Positions 1-9,864 are shown, numbered from the stretch's first letter. The stretch is DNA of 64,000 nucleotides from Halobacillus halophilus (GCF_020171985.1 NZ_JAIVAL010000008.1:1-64000), one strand, 5' to 3'. The notes: generated from the sequence alone by a model not told the origin. Numbers and translations: made by a program.

Positions 1-2
1 AT

Positions 3-185
3 GCCGTAGCTGAAGCAACATTTAAGGTTATCAAAGTTGAATTTGTCCATAACCAGGTATATGCCCATCAATCGATCTTGGATATTGAATTATTTGATTA
101 TGTGCATTGGTTTAATAATTTCCGAACTCATAGTACTCTGGGCTACTTAAGTCCAGTAGAATACAAATCTTACCACCTTAATTAA
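3..185 (+). mobile_element. C-terminal end of an IS3-family transposase (partial, runs off left edge)
   Basis: An open frame enters from the left edge and stops at TAA 183-185. Its last 60 residues contain the integrase-core ending typical of IS3/IS150 OrfB proteins, with WFNNFRTHSTLGYLSPVEY near the end. The frame is open across everything visible, so the copy may be intact to the left. The sequence just after the stop (about 186-213, containing TTGACATTCCA) may be the element's right end, but the inverted repeat cannot be confirmed without the left end. Family assignment is by motif; which IS it is cannot be told. Confidence 0.75.
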
Positions 186-210
186 GTTGTCCAATCAAGT
201 GTTGACATTC

Positions 211-275
211 CAGATCCCGCAGGGAGTGAAACGAGCGAGGAAGCTCACCGTTCCCCCATAGGAAAGCGAGTTATT
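211..275. repeat. GC-rich interspersed-repeat-like segment
   Basis: This short segment contains GATCCCGCAGGGAGTGAAAC and GGAAAGCGAG, wording I associate with dispersed intergenic repeats in Bacillaceae genomes. There is only one clear copy in this window, so the repeat status is from memory and not shown here. The remainder of 186-473 holds no gene that I can support. Confidence 0.3.
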
Positions 276-385
276 TCCCAACCAGCCCTTCTCCATTTAA
301 CGTAAAGGACCCAATTTATCTCGGAACTGAGTCTTTCGCTAACGGGAGCTTTACTTTAAAGTTAACACGGAAGTTTAATGTGATT

Positions 386-434
386 AAAAAGACCTTATGC
401 GGCGAGGCAATCCCTCCATGCATAAGGTCTTTTT
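386..434 (-). terminator. Rho-independent terminator of the DUF819 gene
   Basis: AAAAAGACCTTATGC at the left pairs with GCATAAGGTCTTTTT at the right around a 19-nt loop. It lies 40 nt past the stop of the minus-strand DUF819 gene, and the A-run gives a U-tail on that strand. Confidence 0.8.
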
Positions 435-473
435 CAAACGATGTTTCACTTTTTTCAAATGAGCTCAGGGTAA

Positions 474-1673
474 TTAACCGCCGGCAATCATCCGTGCGAG
501 CTGACCACAGAGCAGGGCAGCATAGGTACCGACCACATTACCGAGAATCCCCATCAGTAAGCCTACAGGCGCAAGGGCCGGCTGGAATACAGACGCGACA
601 ATAGGAGCCGAGCTTGTACCTCCTATATTCCCCTGCGATCCGACTGCTACGAAGAAAAGCGGCGCTTTCAGCAGTCGCGCGGCGGTGAAGATAAAGATAA
701 TGTGGATGGACAGCCAGACCATTCCCATCAAAATAAATTGCGGAGCCTGTATGATATCCAGCAGATTCGCCTGGGAACCGATCGCTGTTAAGAACAAGTA
801 GATCCCGAGATACCCGATTTTACTCGCTCCGTAATACTCCAGATTCCGTACCTTCGTAAAGGATAGAAGAATCCCGACGGCAGTAATAATAAGGAATGTC
901 CACGTGGACGTGTTCATGACATCCGTCTTTGGAATAAAGGATAAATCTGCGAACAACCGAACCAAATACGACCCGGCAAAACCGACAGCTATAATACCAA
1001 ATAGCTGGGGCAGCTGAAGCGGCTTCGCGTTACGCTGTACATCCGTCGCAATTTCCTCATTCACTTTTTTAATCTGAGCATTGTCTGCGTCGTTCCAGCG
1101 GTTGAATCGGTCCTGGAAGTTAGCGAATGAAATCATGACACCCATCCATCCGATACCGACGAGCGTATCGGTCAAAATGATCGGACTTAGAATATCGTCA
1201 GGTGTACTGAAGGCTTCAATCATCGCACCCATATTGGCAGATCCGCCAATCCAGCTTCCTGCGAGCGCCCCGACTCCACGCCAGGCCTCATCAGGCAGAA
1301 TTCCCTGAAACAGGGCGAAGGCCACGGGTCCGCCTACTACGACACCAATGGTACCGGCAAGGAACACCAGTACAGCCTTGCCTCCAAGTTTGAAGGTCGC
1401 TGGCACGTTCGTACTGATCATCAACAGAAGCAAACCTGCCGGGAGCATATACGTACCCATAAAGCTGTACAAATCAGAGCTTTGCGGAATAATTCCGAAC
1501 GTGGTTGAAAGCATCGGTAAAAAGTACATCCAGATCAACGGCGGAAGATAGCCGAAGAATTTCTTAAGCGGCTTACTGGCTACGGTAGATAACATAAACA
1601 CAATGCCGACAATCGCGATTAAATAAGCAAAAATCGCCATTGGTTCTTGTATAAAAGCTTGTCCAATATTCAT
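474..1673 (-). CDS. DUF819 family integral membrane protein (YjcL-like)
   Basis: The 399-aa product is almost entirely hydrophobic, with about ten predicted membrane segments. It matches the DUF819 family (B. subtilis YjcL) in length and in features such as the glycine-rich GSWIGGSANMGA stretch near residue 140 and GSQGNIGGTSSAP near residue 345. These paired Gly-rich re-entrant-like segments suggest a transporter fold, but no substrate is known for the family. The start is fixed by TTAGGAG seven bases before the ATG. A TATAAT sequence about 50 bases upstream could be its promoter. The gene stands alone, with a strong terminator downstream. Confidence 0.85.
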   Translation of the reverse strand: MNIGQAFIQEPMAIFAYLIAIVGIVFMLSTVASKPLKKFFGYLPPLIWMYFLPMLSTTFGIIPQSSDLYSFMGTYMLPAGLLLLMISTNVPATFKLGGKAVLVFLAGTIGVVVGGPVAFALFQGILPDEAWRGVGALAGSWIGGSANMGAMIEAFSTPDDILSPIILTDTLVGIGWMGVMISFANFQDRFNRWNDADNAQIKKVNEEIATDVQRNAKPLQLPQLFGIIAVGFAGSYLVRLFADLSFIPKTDVMNTSTWTFLIITAVGILLSFTKVRNLEYYGASKIGYLGIYLFLTAIGSQANLLDIIQAPQFILMGMVWLSIHIIFIFTAARLLKAPLFFVAVGSQGNIGGTSSAPIVASVFQPALAPVGLLMGILGNVVGTYAALLCGQLARMIAGG

Positions 1674-1855
1674 GGTGCATCTCCTAACTGCAAAATCCTT
1701 TGAATTGTCAAAATATTATAGTGATAAAATTTCGCATTTAAGGAGTGTAGCACATATTTCGGACCGACAAAATAATTATGCTTTAACAATTTAAGGTAAC
1801 AAGCAAACGAATGATTCCTGTCCGCTGGGAGACTCTAAAAGCAGGAGGGATCACC

Positions 1856-2209
1856 ATGGACGAACGCAGCTTATCAATTGAAGAATTTAACGAACTTCTG
1901 CAGAAATGGAGTGGGAATACCATCCGCATTACGAAGCATGAACTTCGTGATCAGGACACCGTTTATATGAACTTAGATCATATTGATTATTCGAAAGATA
2001 CGAGAAGAATGGACGAGTATGAGCCAATGCATGCCTTGCACCTGCACGGTACAGGCAGAACGGAGACAGATGCCTATAACGTTCAGCCGCTTCCGTCTAC
2101 GTATTACGAAATTCCTTTAGAGGACTCTACTCAGTACCAATTTGGCGAGAATCATTTCTCCCTGGTTACCGATCGAGGCACCTATACCATTCAGCTTATC
2201 CATTATTAA
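1856..2209 (+). CDS. Hypothetical protein, 117 aa
   Basis: I do not recognise this protein. I chose the ATG at 1856 because GCAGGAGGGATCACC lies directly before it; an in-frame ATG at 1811 has no ribosome site. The product is soluble and acidic, with no signal peptide or membrane segment and a mix of short predicted strands. It is divergent from the DUF819 gene and is followed by a terminator, so it is a single-gene transcript. Function unknown. Confidence 0.7.
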   Translation: MDERSLSIEEFNELLQKWSGNTIRITKHELRDQDTVYMNLDHIDYSKDTRRMDEYEPMHALHLHGTGRTETDAYNVQPLPSTYYEIPLEDSTQYQFGENHFSLVTDRGTYTIQLIHY

Positions 2210-2210
2210 A

Positions 2211-2246
2211 GCGCAGCGTTTGTCCCGGGCGGACAGGCGCTTTTTT
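2211..2246 (+). terminator. Terminator after the 117-aa gene
   Basis: AGCGC and GTCC on the left face GGAC and GCGCT on the right, followed by TTTTTT. The hairpin begins immediately after the stop codon of the preceding gene. Confidence 0.6.
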
Positions 2247-2336
2247 ATTTATTTAAAGGGTTAATTTGATCCTCACCAATCCCATTAATAATAAATGGAC
2301 ATTTATGGTAAAATGAGTAAAAAAGGTGGTATTCAT

Positions 2337-2666
2337 ATGAGCGACGTTAATCCCTCTGAATCTCTCCGGAACATGTTTTCGCTGAAAAATACTTGGCTTA
2401 GCTAGGTATCACTCCTCATCAATATGACGGCTATCCTATTATTCACCACGCTTCTCAACGGTGACGCGCCCGGGAAATCTATGAGCTATCCGGCAACGAC
2501 CATTTTTACTCTTTTAGCCATAGCGGCTATAACGGGCTTAGTTGCTTTATTTGTCAGTAAAGGCTTCGGGAAGTGGATTGCGGTCCTTTCTCTCATTCTT
2601 GCGCTGCCTGTAGCTTTTTTAATCTATACAGCCATCGCGGTGTCAGGGATGGGTCAGCCTCATTAA
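2337..2666 (+). pseudogene. Small membrane protein gene interrupted by an in-frame TAG
   Basis: A frame begins at ATG 2337 behind AAAAGGTGG and stays open to TAA 2664-2666, except for one amber codon at 2403-2405. Without it the protein would be 109 aa: a 22-residue hydrophilic start, then three hydrophobic segments (roughly residues 26-36, 47-66 and 73-95). An internal ATG at 2424 gives an 80-aa product but has no ribosome site, so the full frame is the more natural gene. A single-base nonsense mutation is the simplest reading; a sequencing error cannot be excluded. Family not recognised. Confidence 0.55.
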
Positions 2667-2744
2667 ATCCATACCCTGCCGCAGGCACTTACTCTTTACA
2701 CCAGTTCCTATTTAGGAATATGACAGAAAAAGGAGGCCGATAAG

Positions 2745-4190
2745 ATGACACCAAAGCAGCCGCACCATGATTCATTACCTTTCCAAAACAAAGCTTCCGG
2801 CAATCCCGGCGAATGGTATCTCGGAGACACACCCGACACCGTCTCCGATACCAGACGTCCGATTCTCTTCATTCATGGATTTAATCGATCGTCTGACACG
2901 TGGTATGAAGGCAACGATATGTACGCGACCGCTTACGATAATGGCTACGAAACCGCCTTTATTGATGTCTATCCGGACCGAAACATGTGGGAAAACGGAG
3001 CTTTGCTCGCGCAGAAAATCAAGGACATCTACCAGCATTTTGGAGAAAAAATCGTGGTGGTCGCTCACAGTAAAGGCGGTCTTGATACACAGACCGCTCT
3101 CGTTCACTATGGGGCCGATCCCTACATCGAACGAATGATTACCCTGTCCACTCCTTATTACGGTTCTCAATTAGCGGATTTAGCGTACAGCCGCTGGGGC
3201 AGCTGGCTTGCGAACATACTCGGAAGCAAGAATGAAGCCACTTACTCCCTGCAAACCGGCTACATGAACCGTTTCCGCTCTGAAACAGACAGCCAGCCGA
3301 ATGTGTATCAGACGCCGATTTATACCCTCGCCGGTACGAAATGGGGACGGTTCGGCAGCTCGTTATACTGGGGCGGCTTATACTTGCGCGCGTACGGCAG
3401 TAATGACGGAGCCGTTACAGTGAAAAGCTCCCGGATTAAGTATGCGACCGAGATTCAAGCCGGGGAATGGAACCACACAACGATTAAAGAGGGCTCCTCG
3501 ACATTCGGCGTTTTTAAGCCATTTTTACAGGAAGAAGTAAAGTCCTTCGCAAATCGCCAGGCCGCAAGCGCAAACCACGTGGTCCAGGATCCCGAAGCTG
3601 GCAACTACGTGAGCGGCGGAGCTTTTACCGGTACGACAAACGAAATCATCCATGTGGAAACAGGCGTTCACGAAATGACCGTCACCTGGGTGAATAACCA
3701 GGCCGATGCTCATTTAACCCTTATGGACCCTGATCGGAATCCCCATCCGTATTTCACAACGGATCAGGATCCAGATGCTTTTTTCGAAGGAGCGTATCAT
3801 CACACCCTCACCATTCACCAGCCTGCACCTGGAGAATGGACACTGGAAGCGAGCTCTGCGCAAAAGGAGCATTACTTATTAAATGTCAGCTTCGCGAGTC
3901 CTCTTAACGCTTTACTCAGTACAGCACTTTCCCGTGAGGACCGGAATATAAAGATAAAGACGCATAACTTACAATTCCAAACCGATGTAACGATCGATTA
4001 TTACAAAAATGGCAAGCTGCAGCTCAGCGATCAGAAAGTCAGTCAGGCAAGCGAAGCTTTCGAGGTCCCCGACCTCGGAGAAGGAATATATAATATGACG
4101 ATGAACATTCACGGAAGCTATGCCCAGCAGCCTTTCCGGCGTACGATCATTCAATCCGTCTATGCAGATGGCCACGGAAATCTCTACTAA
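2745..4190 (+). CDS. Alpha/beta-hydrolase lipase/esterase with C-terminal beta-domain, 481 aa
   Basis: The N-terminal half is a lipase-type alpha/beta hydrolase. LFIHGFNRSSDTW (about residues 40-52) is the oxyanion region, VVAHSKGG (about 105-112) holds the nucleophilic serine, and YGSNDGAVTV (about 217) and EWNHTTI (about 245) supply plausible acid and histidine. The C-terminal ~200 residues are strand-rich and resemble an immunoglobulin-like or pre-peptidase C-terminal domain. AAAGGAGGCCGATAAG gives a very strong ribosome site. No signal peptide is visible, so export would need another route. The exact substrate (triacylglycerol or other ester) cannot be read from sequence. Confidence 0.8.
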   Translation: MTPKQPHHDSLPFQNKASGNPGEWYLGDTPDTVSDTRRPILFIHGFNRSSDTWYEGNDMYATAYDNGYETAFIDVYPDRNMWENGALLAQKIKDIYQHFGEKIVVVAHSKGGLDTQTALVHYGADPYIERMITLSTPYYGSQLADLAYSRWGSWLANILGSKNEATYSLQTGYMNRFRSETDSQPNVYQTPIYTLAGTKWGRFGSSLYWGGLYLRAYGSNDGAVTVKSSRIKYATEIQAGEWNHTTIKEGSSTFGVFKPFLQEEVKSFANRQAASANHVVQDPEAGNYVSGGAFTGTTNEIIHVETGVHEMTVTWVNNQADAHLTLMDPDRNPHPYFTTDQDPDAFFEGAYHHTLTIHQPAPGEWTLEASSAQKEHYLLNVSFASPLNALLSTALSREDRNIKIKTHNLQFQTDVTIDYYKNGKLQLSDQKVSQASEAFEVPDLGEGIYNMTMNIHGSYAQQPFRRTIIQSVYADGHGNLY

Positions 4191-4192
4191 AG

Positions 4193-4222
4193 CGAGCGGA
4201 GTGGTGGGTCCTCCGCTTCTGT
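4193..4222 (+). terminator. Possible terminator hairpin after lipase gene
   Basis: AGCGGAG (4195-4201) pairs with CTCCGCT (4211-4217) directly after the lipase stop. The tail is poor in T, so termination may be weak. Confidence 0.35.
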
Positions 4223-4448
4223 AATATTCTGTAGATATTTGTAAAATGATTATCATATTAGCTTAATCTTCCTGAAACCTCCTTGGATCCATACTTTGTT
4301 AGACTAAGGATTAGTTTGAAAGAAACGCACTATTCAACATCCATCGATTCAAAACGACAGCAAGTACATAAATCCAATACAATAGCTACTCCCTTTCAAA
4401 CTTCTAATGTCCAACGTCCGCAGGAATTTACAACAAGGAGGAGTTTGA

Positions 4449-5255
4449 ATGTATAAATCTAGATCATCCGTACGAAAATATGTGGTTTCGTCCACCGTGG
4501 CCGCAACCATCGTTCTCTCGCCTATGGCCACTCAAGGCGTGTTTGCGCAGGCGAATCCAGACCAAATAGAGGAAAATAACACTAGTGAGACCTCTGAAAT
4601 CAGCTTTCTTCACAGAGGAGATCAAGGGGAAGGCGTAGAAGCGCTGCAAACTGAACTTCAATCGCTTGGTTATTATACATATAGCCTGGACGGCCTTTTC
4701 GGCCCGATTACCGAAGATGCCGTGGAAGAGTTTCAAGCCGATCAAGGTCTGAAAGTCGATGGATTAGCCGGACCGAACACGATGGCCGCGCTATCCTCGA
4801 TCGAAGAGTCAGATAAAGAGGAAGATGACGAGGCACAGGAAACAGAAGAAGCACCTGAATCAGAAGTATCCGCTTCCGGCCAGGTGGATTCTGAATCCAG
4901 CGAAGTGGCTGAGGTTGCCGAAGATCTCATCGGCGTCCCTTACGTCTGGGGCGGTACCACACCAGATGGTTTCGACAGCAGCGGCTTCATTCAATACGCT
5001 TATGAGCAAGCCGGAATAGACCTGTCCCGTACTCACCGTGCGAATTGGAGTAACAACGGAGAATTCGTTGACTCACCTGATGTTGGGGATCTTGTCTTCT
5101 TTGAAGGCACCTATGATGTAGATGGCGCGTCTCACAGCGGCATTTATGTGGGCGATAACAAGATCGTTCACGCAGGAAGTGACGGCATTGAATACGCCGA
5201 TCTGACGAATGACTACTGGCAGGATCATTATTTAGGAACGAAGTCTTTTCAATAA
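4449..5255 (+). CDS. Secreted peptidoglycan-binding NlpC/P60 protein with Ser in place of catalytic Cys
   Basis: The 268-aa product starts with a signal peptide (residues 1 to about 34, cleavage near VFAQ-AN). A PG_binding_1 domain follows at about residues 52-118, then an acidic linker rich in Glu and Ser. The C-terminal NlpC/P60 fold spans about 155-268. NlpC/P60 endopeptidases carry the nucleophile in an FDCSGF motif; here the sequence is FDSSGF, so residue 177 is Ser (codon AGC at 4977). The histidine region (SHSGIYVG, IVHAG) is kept. It would act outside the cell on wall peptides, but this substitution should abolish or greatly reduce cysteine-type cleavage. The ribosome site AAGGAGGAG precedes the ATG. 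Confidence 0.85.
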   Translation: MYKSRSSVRKYVVSSTVAATIVLSPMATQGVFAQANPDQIEENNTSETSEISFLHRGDQGEGVEALQTELQSLGYYTYSLDGLFGPITEDAVEEFQADQGLKVDGLAGPNTMAALSSIEESDKEEDDEAQETEEAPESEVSASGQVDSESSEVAEVAEDLIGVPYVWGGTTPDGFDSSGFIQYAYEQAGIDLSRTHRANWSNNGEFVDSPDVGDLVFFEGTYDVDGASHSGIYVGDNKIVHAGSDGIEYADLTNDYWQDHYLGTKSFQ

Positions 5256-5262
5256 CCATTAG

Positions 5263-5305
5263 AAAAAGGATGACCTCTGCACCAAAGCAGAGGTCATCCT
5301 TTTTT
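5263..5305. terminator. Bidirectional terminator between NlpC/P60 gene and mqo
   Basis: AAAAAGGATGACCTCTGC and its exact reverse complement flank a 6-nt loop, with A-run and T-run on the two sides. It lies between convergent genes, so it can stop transcription from both. Confidence 0.9.
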
Positions 5306-5319
5306 ATATGATCATCCTA

Positions 5320-6822
5320 TTATTGATGAACCGGTTCTTTTTCCTTCAGTCCAAGCGTTCTTGCCGTGGAGCTGTGAATTTCGTTCAGCAGATCCTGATG
5401 CTCACTCAGCGACTTCCCGTAAGAAGGAACCATTTCCCTAAGTTTCGGTTCCCATTCGTTCATATACTGCGGGAAGCAGCGATCCAGCACGTCGATCATA
5501 ACATGCACAGCCGTAGAAGCACCTGGCGAGGCACCAAGCAGAGCCGCAATTGATCCATCGGCACTATTCACAAGTTCTGTACCGAACTGGAGCGTTCCTT
5601 TGCCGCCTTCTTCTGTGTCCTTAATCACCTGCACACGCTGGCCTGCAACAACGAGATCCCAATCTTCGCTTTTCGCATCGGGGATAAATTCGCGCAGCGC
5701 TTCCATCCGCTGTTCTTTCGTCTGCAGCACTTGCCCGATCAAATATTTCGTGAGCGCGATCTCTTTGACACCAGCGGCAAGCATCGTCATAATGTTACTC
5801 ACTTTAATAGATGTAAATAAATCAGCAAGTGAACCTGCTTTTAAGAACTTCGGAGAGAAGCCGGCAAACGGACCGAACAACAGCGACTGCTCATTATCGA
5901 TATACCTCGTATCCAAATGAGGAACCGACATCGGAGGAGCTCCTGCTGCCGCCTTGCCATAGACTTTCGCTTCATGCTGTTTGGCTACTTCCGGATTGTT
6001 ACAGACCATGAACTGGCCGCTTACCGGAAAACCGCCGAAGCCTTTTCCTTCAGGGACACCGGATTTCTGCAGCAGATGCAGACTGCCGCCACCGCCGCCG
6101 ACAAAGACGAAATCCGCGGAATGAAGCGCCGTTTGATTGCTGTCCATATGCTGGACTTTCACCATCCATGAGCCGTCATCCGCACGTTTCACATCGTCCA
6201 CGCGCTGATTGTAGTTCAGTTGTACTCCCTGGCTTTCCAGATGATCAAACATCTTCTCGGTTAAGGTTCCGAAGTTTACATCGGTCCCGGTTTCCATTCG
6301 CGTCGCCGCCACTGGTTCATCCAGAGTGCGGTTCTTCATAATAAGCGGAATCCATTCTTTCAGCTTTTCCGGATCCTCGGAAAATTCCATCCCCTTAAAC
6401 AGTGGATGGTCCGTCATCGTTTCATAACGTTTCTTCAGAAAGTTAATGTTGTCCCGCCCGTGAACGAGGCTCATATGAGGCAGGGATCGCACGAACTCTT
6501 CCGGGTTATGGATATATCCTTTGGTGAGGAGGTAGGACCAGTACTGCTTGGTAATCTGGAACTGTTCATTGATTTTAATCGCTTTACTAATATCGATCGA
6601 ACCATCGCTTTGCTCTTTTGTGTAATTGAGTTCACAAAGTGCCGCATGGCCGGTTCCGGCATTATTCCATACGTTCGAGCTTTCTCCACCTGTCTTATCA
6701 AGCTTTTCAAACACTTTAATATTCCAATTGGGTGCTAATTCTTTCAGAAGCGATCCTAACGTGGCACTCATGATGCCGGCGCCGATCAGAATCACATCCT
6801 TACTCGTTTCTCTGTTGGTCAT
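5320..6822 (-). CDS. mqo: Malate:quinone oxidoreductase
   Basis: The 500-aa product oxidises malate to oxaloacetate and passes electrons to quinone at the membrane, a TCA-cycle step. The N-terminal FAD-binding site [14 protein letters not shown] (residues about 10-23) is followed by [27 protein letters not shown], characteristic of Mqo. Further hallmarks are [16 protein letters not shown] (about 240) and [14 protein letters not shown] near the C terminus. Length fits the family (about 490-500). It is a single gene on the minus strand with a shared terminator downstream. Confidence 0.95.
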   Translation of the reverse strand: MTNRETSKDVILIGAGIMSATLGSLLKELAPNWNIKVFEKLDKTGGESSNVWNNAGTGHAALCELNYTKEQSDGSIDISKAIKINEQFQITKQYWSYLLTKGYIHNPEEFVRSLPHMSLVHGRDNINFLKKRYETMTDHPLFKGMEFSEDPEKLKEWIPLIMKNRTLDEPVAATRMETGTDVNFGTLTEKMFDHLESQGVQLNYNQRVDDVKRADDGSWMVKVQHMDSNQTALHSADFVFVGGGGGSLHLLQKSGVPEGKGFGGFPVSGQFMVCNNPEVAKQHEAKVYGKAAAGAPPMSVPHLDTRYIDNEQSLLFGPFAGFSPKFLKAGSLADLFTSIKVSNIMTMLAAGVKEIALTKYLIGQVLQTKEQRMEALREFIPDAKSEDWDLVVAGQRVQVIKDTEEGGKGTLQFGTELVNSADGSIAALLGASPGASTAVHVMIDVLDRCFPQYMNEWEPKLREMVPSYGKSLSEHQDLLNEIHSSTARTLGLKEKEPVHQ

Positions 6823-7021
6823 TGTTAACCATCCTTATTCCTGAGTTTTGCAGAGAAGCTGCGGGCGTCATTCAGTCGCACCTCTCCAATAATAAAATAC
6901 TAGCTACCTATATGATAACGCTTTATCCGTGAAAAAGTCATGCTTCCTTACCTATTATACATGATTTATAACTGGTAAAAAAAGGTTCAATTATCCGGTA
7001 AGGATTTCTAATCCCTGCCCA

Positions 7022-7957
7022 TTACCACCCCAGGCTGGCATCCTTGATTTCTTCTGCCCAAAACTCTTTTAATTCCTTAACCATTTGCGCGGGTAAATCA
7101 TCTTCTGATGCATTCAGATTCTGGTTTAATTGTGGAATATCTTTTGCTCCGGGAATAATGGCTGACACTTCTTTATAGGAAAGAATAAATCGCAGGGCAG
7201 CCTGTACCATAGAGTAGTCACTTCCTACAATACGACGAACTTGTTCGACTAACTTTCCTCTTCTTTCTATGTCCTCTGCACTCCATCTGCTTCTGATGCC
7301 GCTAAAAGTGCTGCTCGCATCGTACTTTCCAGTAAGCCAGCCAGAATCAAGTGGAACCTTGGTAATAACGCCAACTCCTTGCTCATGAGCTGATGACATG
7401 GCGTCCGCTGGTTCTTGATGGAAAAGGTTGAACATGACCTCGATGACCTGACTTTCCGTATGATTCAGTAGTTCCGACATCTCTTTTCCCGTATCAACCG
7501 AAGCCCCAAACGCTCTAATCTTTCCCTCATCTTTCAATTTTTGTAATACCTCAAACTGCGGACTATTTCCATGAAGAGATGAGAAAGGAGGATTGTGCAG
7601 GAGAAGACTATCCAGATAATCCGTCTGCAACCTTCGCAAACTATCTTCTACGGATCCTATCAATCTTTCAGGATCAAAGTCTTGTTCATCATTGGGATGA
7701 TGACCGCATTTACTGCTGATGATCACCTGATCTCTTTTGCCCTTCAAGGCCTTTCCCAGCAGTTCCTCACTTTTACCCGCGCCATAATTCGGGGCGGTAT
7801 CAAAGAAATTACAGCCTGAATCCATAGCTGCATTCACTAGATCCATAGCTTCTTTATCCGACATCTTTCCCCAATCTTTCTCATTACCTAATTGCCACGC
7901 TCCAAAACCAACCTCAGACACTTGCATTCCTGTATTACCTAGGCTGCGTGTTTTCAA
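7022..7957 (-). CDS. Aldo/keto reductase
   Basis: I place the start at TTG 7957, because AGGTGGAG lies seven bases before it; the upstream ATG at 7993 has no ribosome site. This gives 311 aa. The catalytic tetrad of the family is visible: Asp and Tyr in FFDTAPNYG, Lys in ISSKCG and His in LLHNPP. The NADPH-binding end contains AIIPGAKDIPQLNQN. The TIM-barrel enzyme would reduce an aldehyde or ketone with NADPH in the cytosol; sequence alone does not reveal the substrate. It stands between mqo and cls, all on the minus strand but separated by gaps. Confidence 0.9.
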   Translation of the reverse strand: MKTRSLGNTGMQVSEVGFGAWQLGNEKDWGKMSDKEAMDLVNAAMDSGCNFFDTAPNYGAGKSEELLGKALKGKRDQVIISSKCGHHPNDEQDFDPERLIGSVEDSLRRLQTDYLDSLLLHNPPFSSLHGNSPQFEVLQKLKDEGKIRAFGASVDTGKEMSELLNHTESQVIEVMFNLFHQEPADAMSSAHEQGVGVITKVPLDSGWLTGKYDASSTFSGIRSRWSAEDIERRGKLVEQVRRIVGSDYSMVQAALRFILSYKEVSAIIPGAKDIPQLNQNLNASEDDLPAQMVKELKEFWAEEIKDASLGW

Positions 7958-8307
7958 TTTTGTTCTCCACCTCTGTTTCATTTTTAAGTTCAAGGTACGA
8001 ATTAAGTAGAATAAATGAATGTTTCCTAGTCAGTACTTCTTTTTCGATGAAGGATATCAATAATAAAAACCTTCCCGTAATAGTTTACACCCAAAAACTA
8101 ACAAATTCTAATAGGAAGATGATCCACCGCTGTTATACAAATTCTTTTAAAAGAATTAGGGCCATTTCTGAGATCAAGCCAAATAGCTTAGGCTCCCAAA
8201 CGAATAGAAGATTTCAAGCGGAGTATCACTTAGAAAAAACGTTAGATTTCCAAAGGTTCTATGACGGGGATCTCTAACTTTTCGATTTCTTTCACAATCC
8301 ATCACAT
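7958..8307. other. Gap between aldo/keto reductase and cls terminator, no supported gene
   Basis: A plus-strand frame of 109 codons overlaps the start of the reductase gene, but it has no ribosome site and unconvincing composition. I see nothing else here except the upstream region of the minus-strand reductase. Confidence 0.5.
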
Positions 8308-8344
8308 AAAAAAGAGCTTCCACTCTGCGGGAAGCTCTTTTTAT
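8308..8344 (-). terminator. Terminator of cls
   Basis: AAAAAAGAGCTTCC pairs with GGGAAGCTCTTTTT around a short loop. It is 18 nt past the stop of the minus-strand cardiolipin synthase gene. Confidence 0.85.
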
Positions 8345-8361
8345 AGTCATTTAGGTCACTC

Positions 8362-9864
8362 CTACAAAGCAGGTGAAAATAAACGGGCAAACGATTCTTT
8401 CGTTCGCACCATGATCCCTCGATTATGGAAGGCTTCTGCATCTACTTTGTGGCTGTTCTCCATATCATGCTTGTAATTATCAATCAGACTCTGCACGCTT
8501 GAAGTCCGGAATAAAAAGGCATTCACTTCGAAATTTAAATTTAGACTTCTAAAATCGACGTTAGCCGTGCCGATTGATGCAGACTGACCATCTACAATCA
8601 TAATTTTCTGGTGCATAAACCCTTTTTGATACTGATAAATTTCAATTCCTTTATTGAGGAATTTGCCAAAATAAGACCGGGTGGCATATTTCGGTAAATA
8701 ACCATCACTGATCTCAGGGACCATCAATTTCACCTCGACCCCTTTCTTCGCCGCCATGGACAAGGCCGTACGAATGTCCTTATCCGGCACGAAGTAAGGC
8801 GTAGCGATCCAAACAGAATGCTTAGCGGTCGCAATCATATCGAAATAAAGCTCCGCGATCATACCCTGATTGGCATCAGGACCACTCCCCAGTATTTGCA
8901 CCCCGCCAGAGTACTCCTCCTTATTCTGAACAGGCGTGTACGTATCCAGATCCAGGGTCTCATTTTTCAAATAGGACCAGTCAATCATGAAAATGGTCTG
9001 GAGACTGCGTATGGATTCTCCTTTTACTTTCAAGTGCGTATCCCGCCAGAAACCGATTTTAGGATGTCGTCCCAGATATTCATCACCGATATTTAAGCCA
9101 CCGACAAACGCTGTGTCGCCATCGACCACAATAATTTTCCGATGAGTGCGGAAATTAATCTTCTGATTAAAGAACCCGCTTGATATAGGATGAAAACATG
9201 CCATCTCGACACCGGATTTTTTCATACTGCGCTTTGCATTCCCCGACATTCCAATACTGCCGGCCGCATCATAAATTACTTTAACCTCAAGACCAGCTTC
9301 CGCTTTTTCCTTCAGAATATCGATAATCTCCTGGCCAATCTGGTCATCACGAAAAGTATAATACTCCATGTGAATGTATTCTTCAGCTTCCCGTAACCGT
9401 TCTTTAATAGCAGGAAACGTCTCGTCTCCATCTTTCAAAACGGATACCTCAGAAGAGAACGTAATGGGAAAACCACTTTCCGCTTCGATTCGATTGGAAA
9501 TGAATTGTTCCTCACTGGTCAGCTGATTCCAGCCATTCGATGTGTTTTTATCAATGGACGAATCCAGATACCTTTGATTGTCCTCTCTCTTACTTTCAAA
9601 TAAGTGCCCTCTGACCTGTAATTGACCTGAATAAACAAAGAAAACGTAACCTACCACCGGAAAGAATATAATCGAATAAAGCCATAAGAGTGTTTTGTGG
9701 GGGGCACGGTTTTCCAGCATCAGTACATAACAGACAGATAATATGATGATGACATAAACAGCGGCGGCCGATGCCCTGATCGGAAAGGGCTGCTCGCTGA
9801 ATAATGTCAGATAAAATGTAGCGCCGAGTAGTAGAATGAAAACGATTTGTCTCATTTGCTTCAT
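8362..9864 (-). CDS. cls: Cardiolipin synthase
   Basis: The 500-aa enzyme condenses two phosphatidylglycerols into cardiolipin at the membrane. Two N-terminal membrane helices (about residues 5-22 and 30-50, with a further hydrophobic stretch near 62-80) lead into two phospholipase D-type HKD motifs, HRKIIVVDGDTAFVGG (about 240) and HQKIMIVDGQSASIGTAN (about 417). This layout and length match Firmicute Cls. Cardiolipin levels matter for salt tolerance, which would suit a halophile, but that is inference. Single gene with its own terminator. Confidence 0.95.
   Translation of the reverse strand: MKQMRQIVFILLLGATFYLTLFSEQPFPIRASAAAVYVIIILSVCYVLMLENRAPHKTLLWLYSIIFFPVVGYVFFVYSGQLQVRGHLFESKREDNQRYLDSSIDKNTSNGWNQLTSEEQFISNRIEAESGFPITFSSEVSVLKDGDETFPAIKERLREAEEYIHMEYYTFRDDQIGQEIIDILKEKAEAGLEVKVIYDAAGSIGMSGNAKRSMKKSGVEMACFHPISSGFFNQKINFRTHRKIIVVDGDTAFVGGLNIGDEYLGRHPKIGFWRDTHLKVKGESIRSLQTIFMIDWSYLKNETLDLDTYTPVQNKEEYSGGVQILGSGPDANQGMIAELYFDMIATAKHSVWIATPYFVPDKDIRTALSMAAKKGVEVKLMVPEISDGYLPKYATRSYFGKFLNKGIEIYQYQKGFMHQKIMIVDGQSASIGTANVDFRSLNLNFEVNAFLFRTSSVQSLIDNYKHDMENSHKVDAEAFHNRGIMVRTKESFARLFSPAL

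Noticed and set aside
7948-8277. A 109-codon plus-strand frame
   Set aside because: It overlaps the start of the aldo/keto reductase, lacks a ribosome site and has no recognisable motif.
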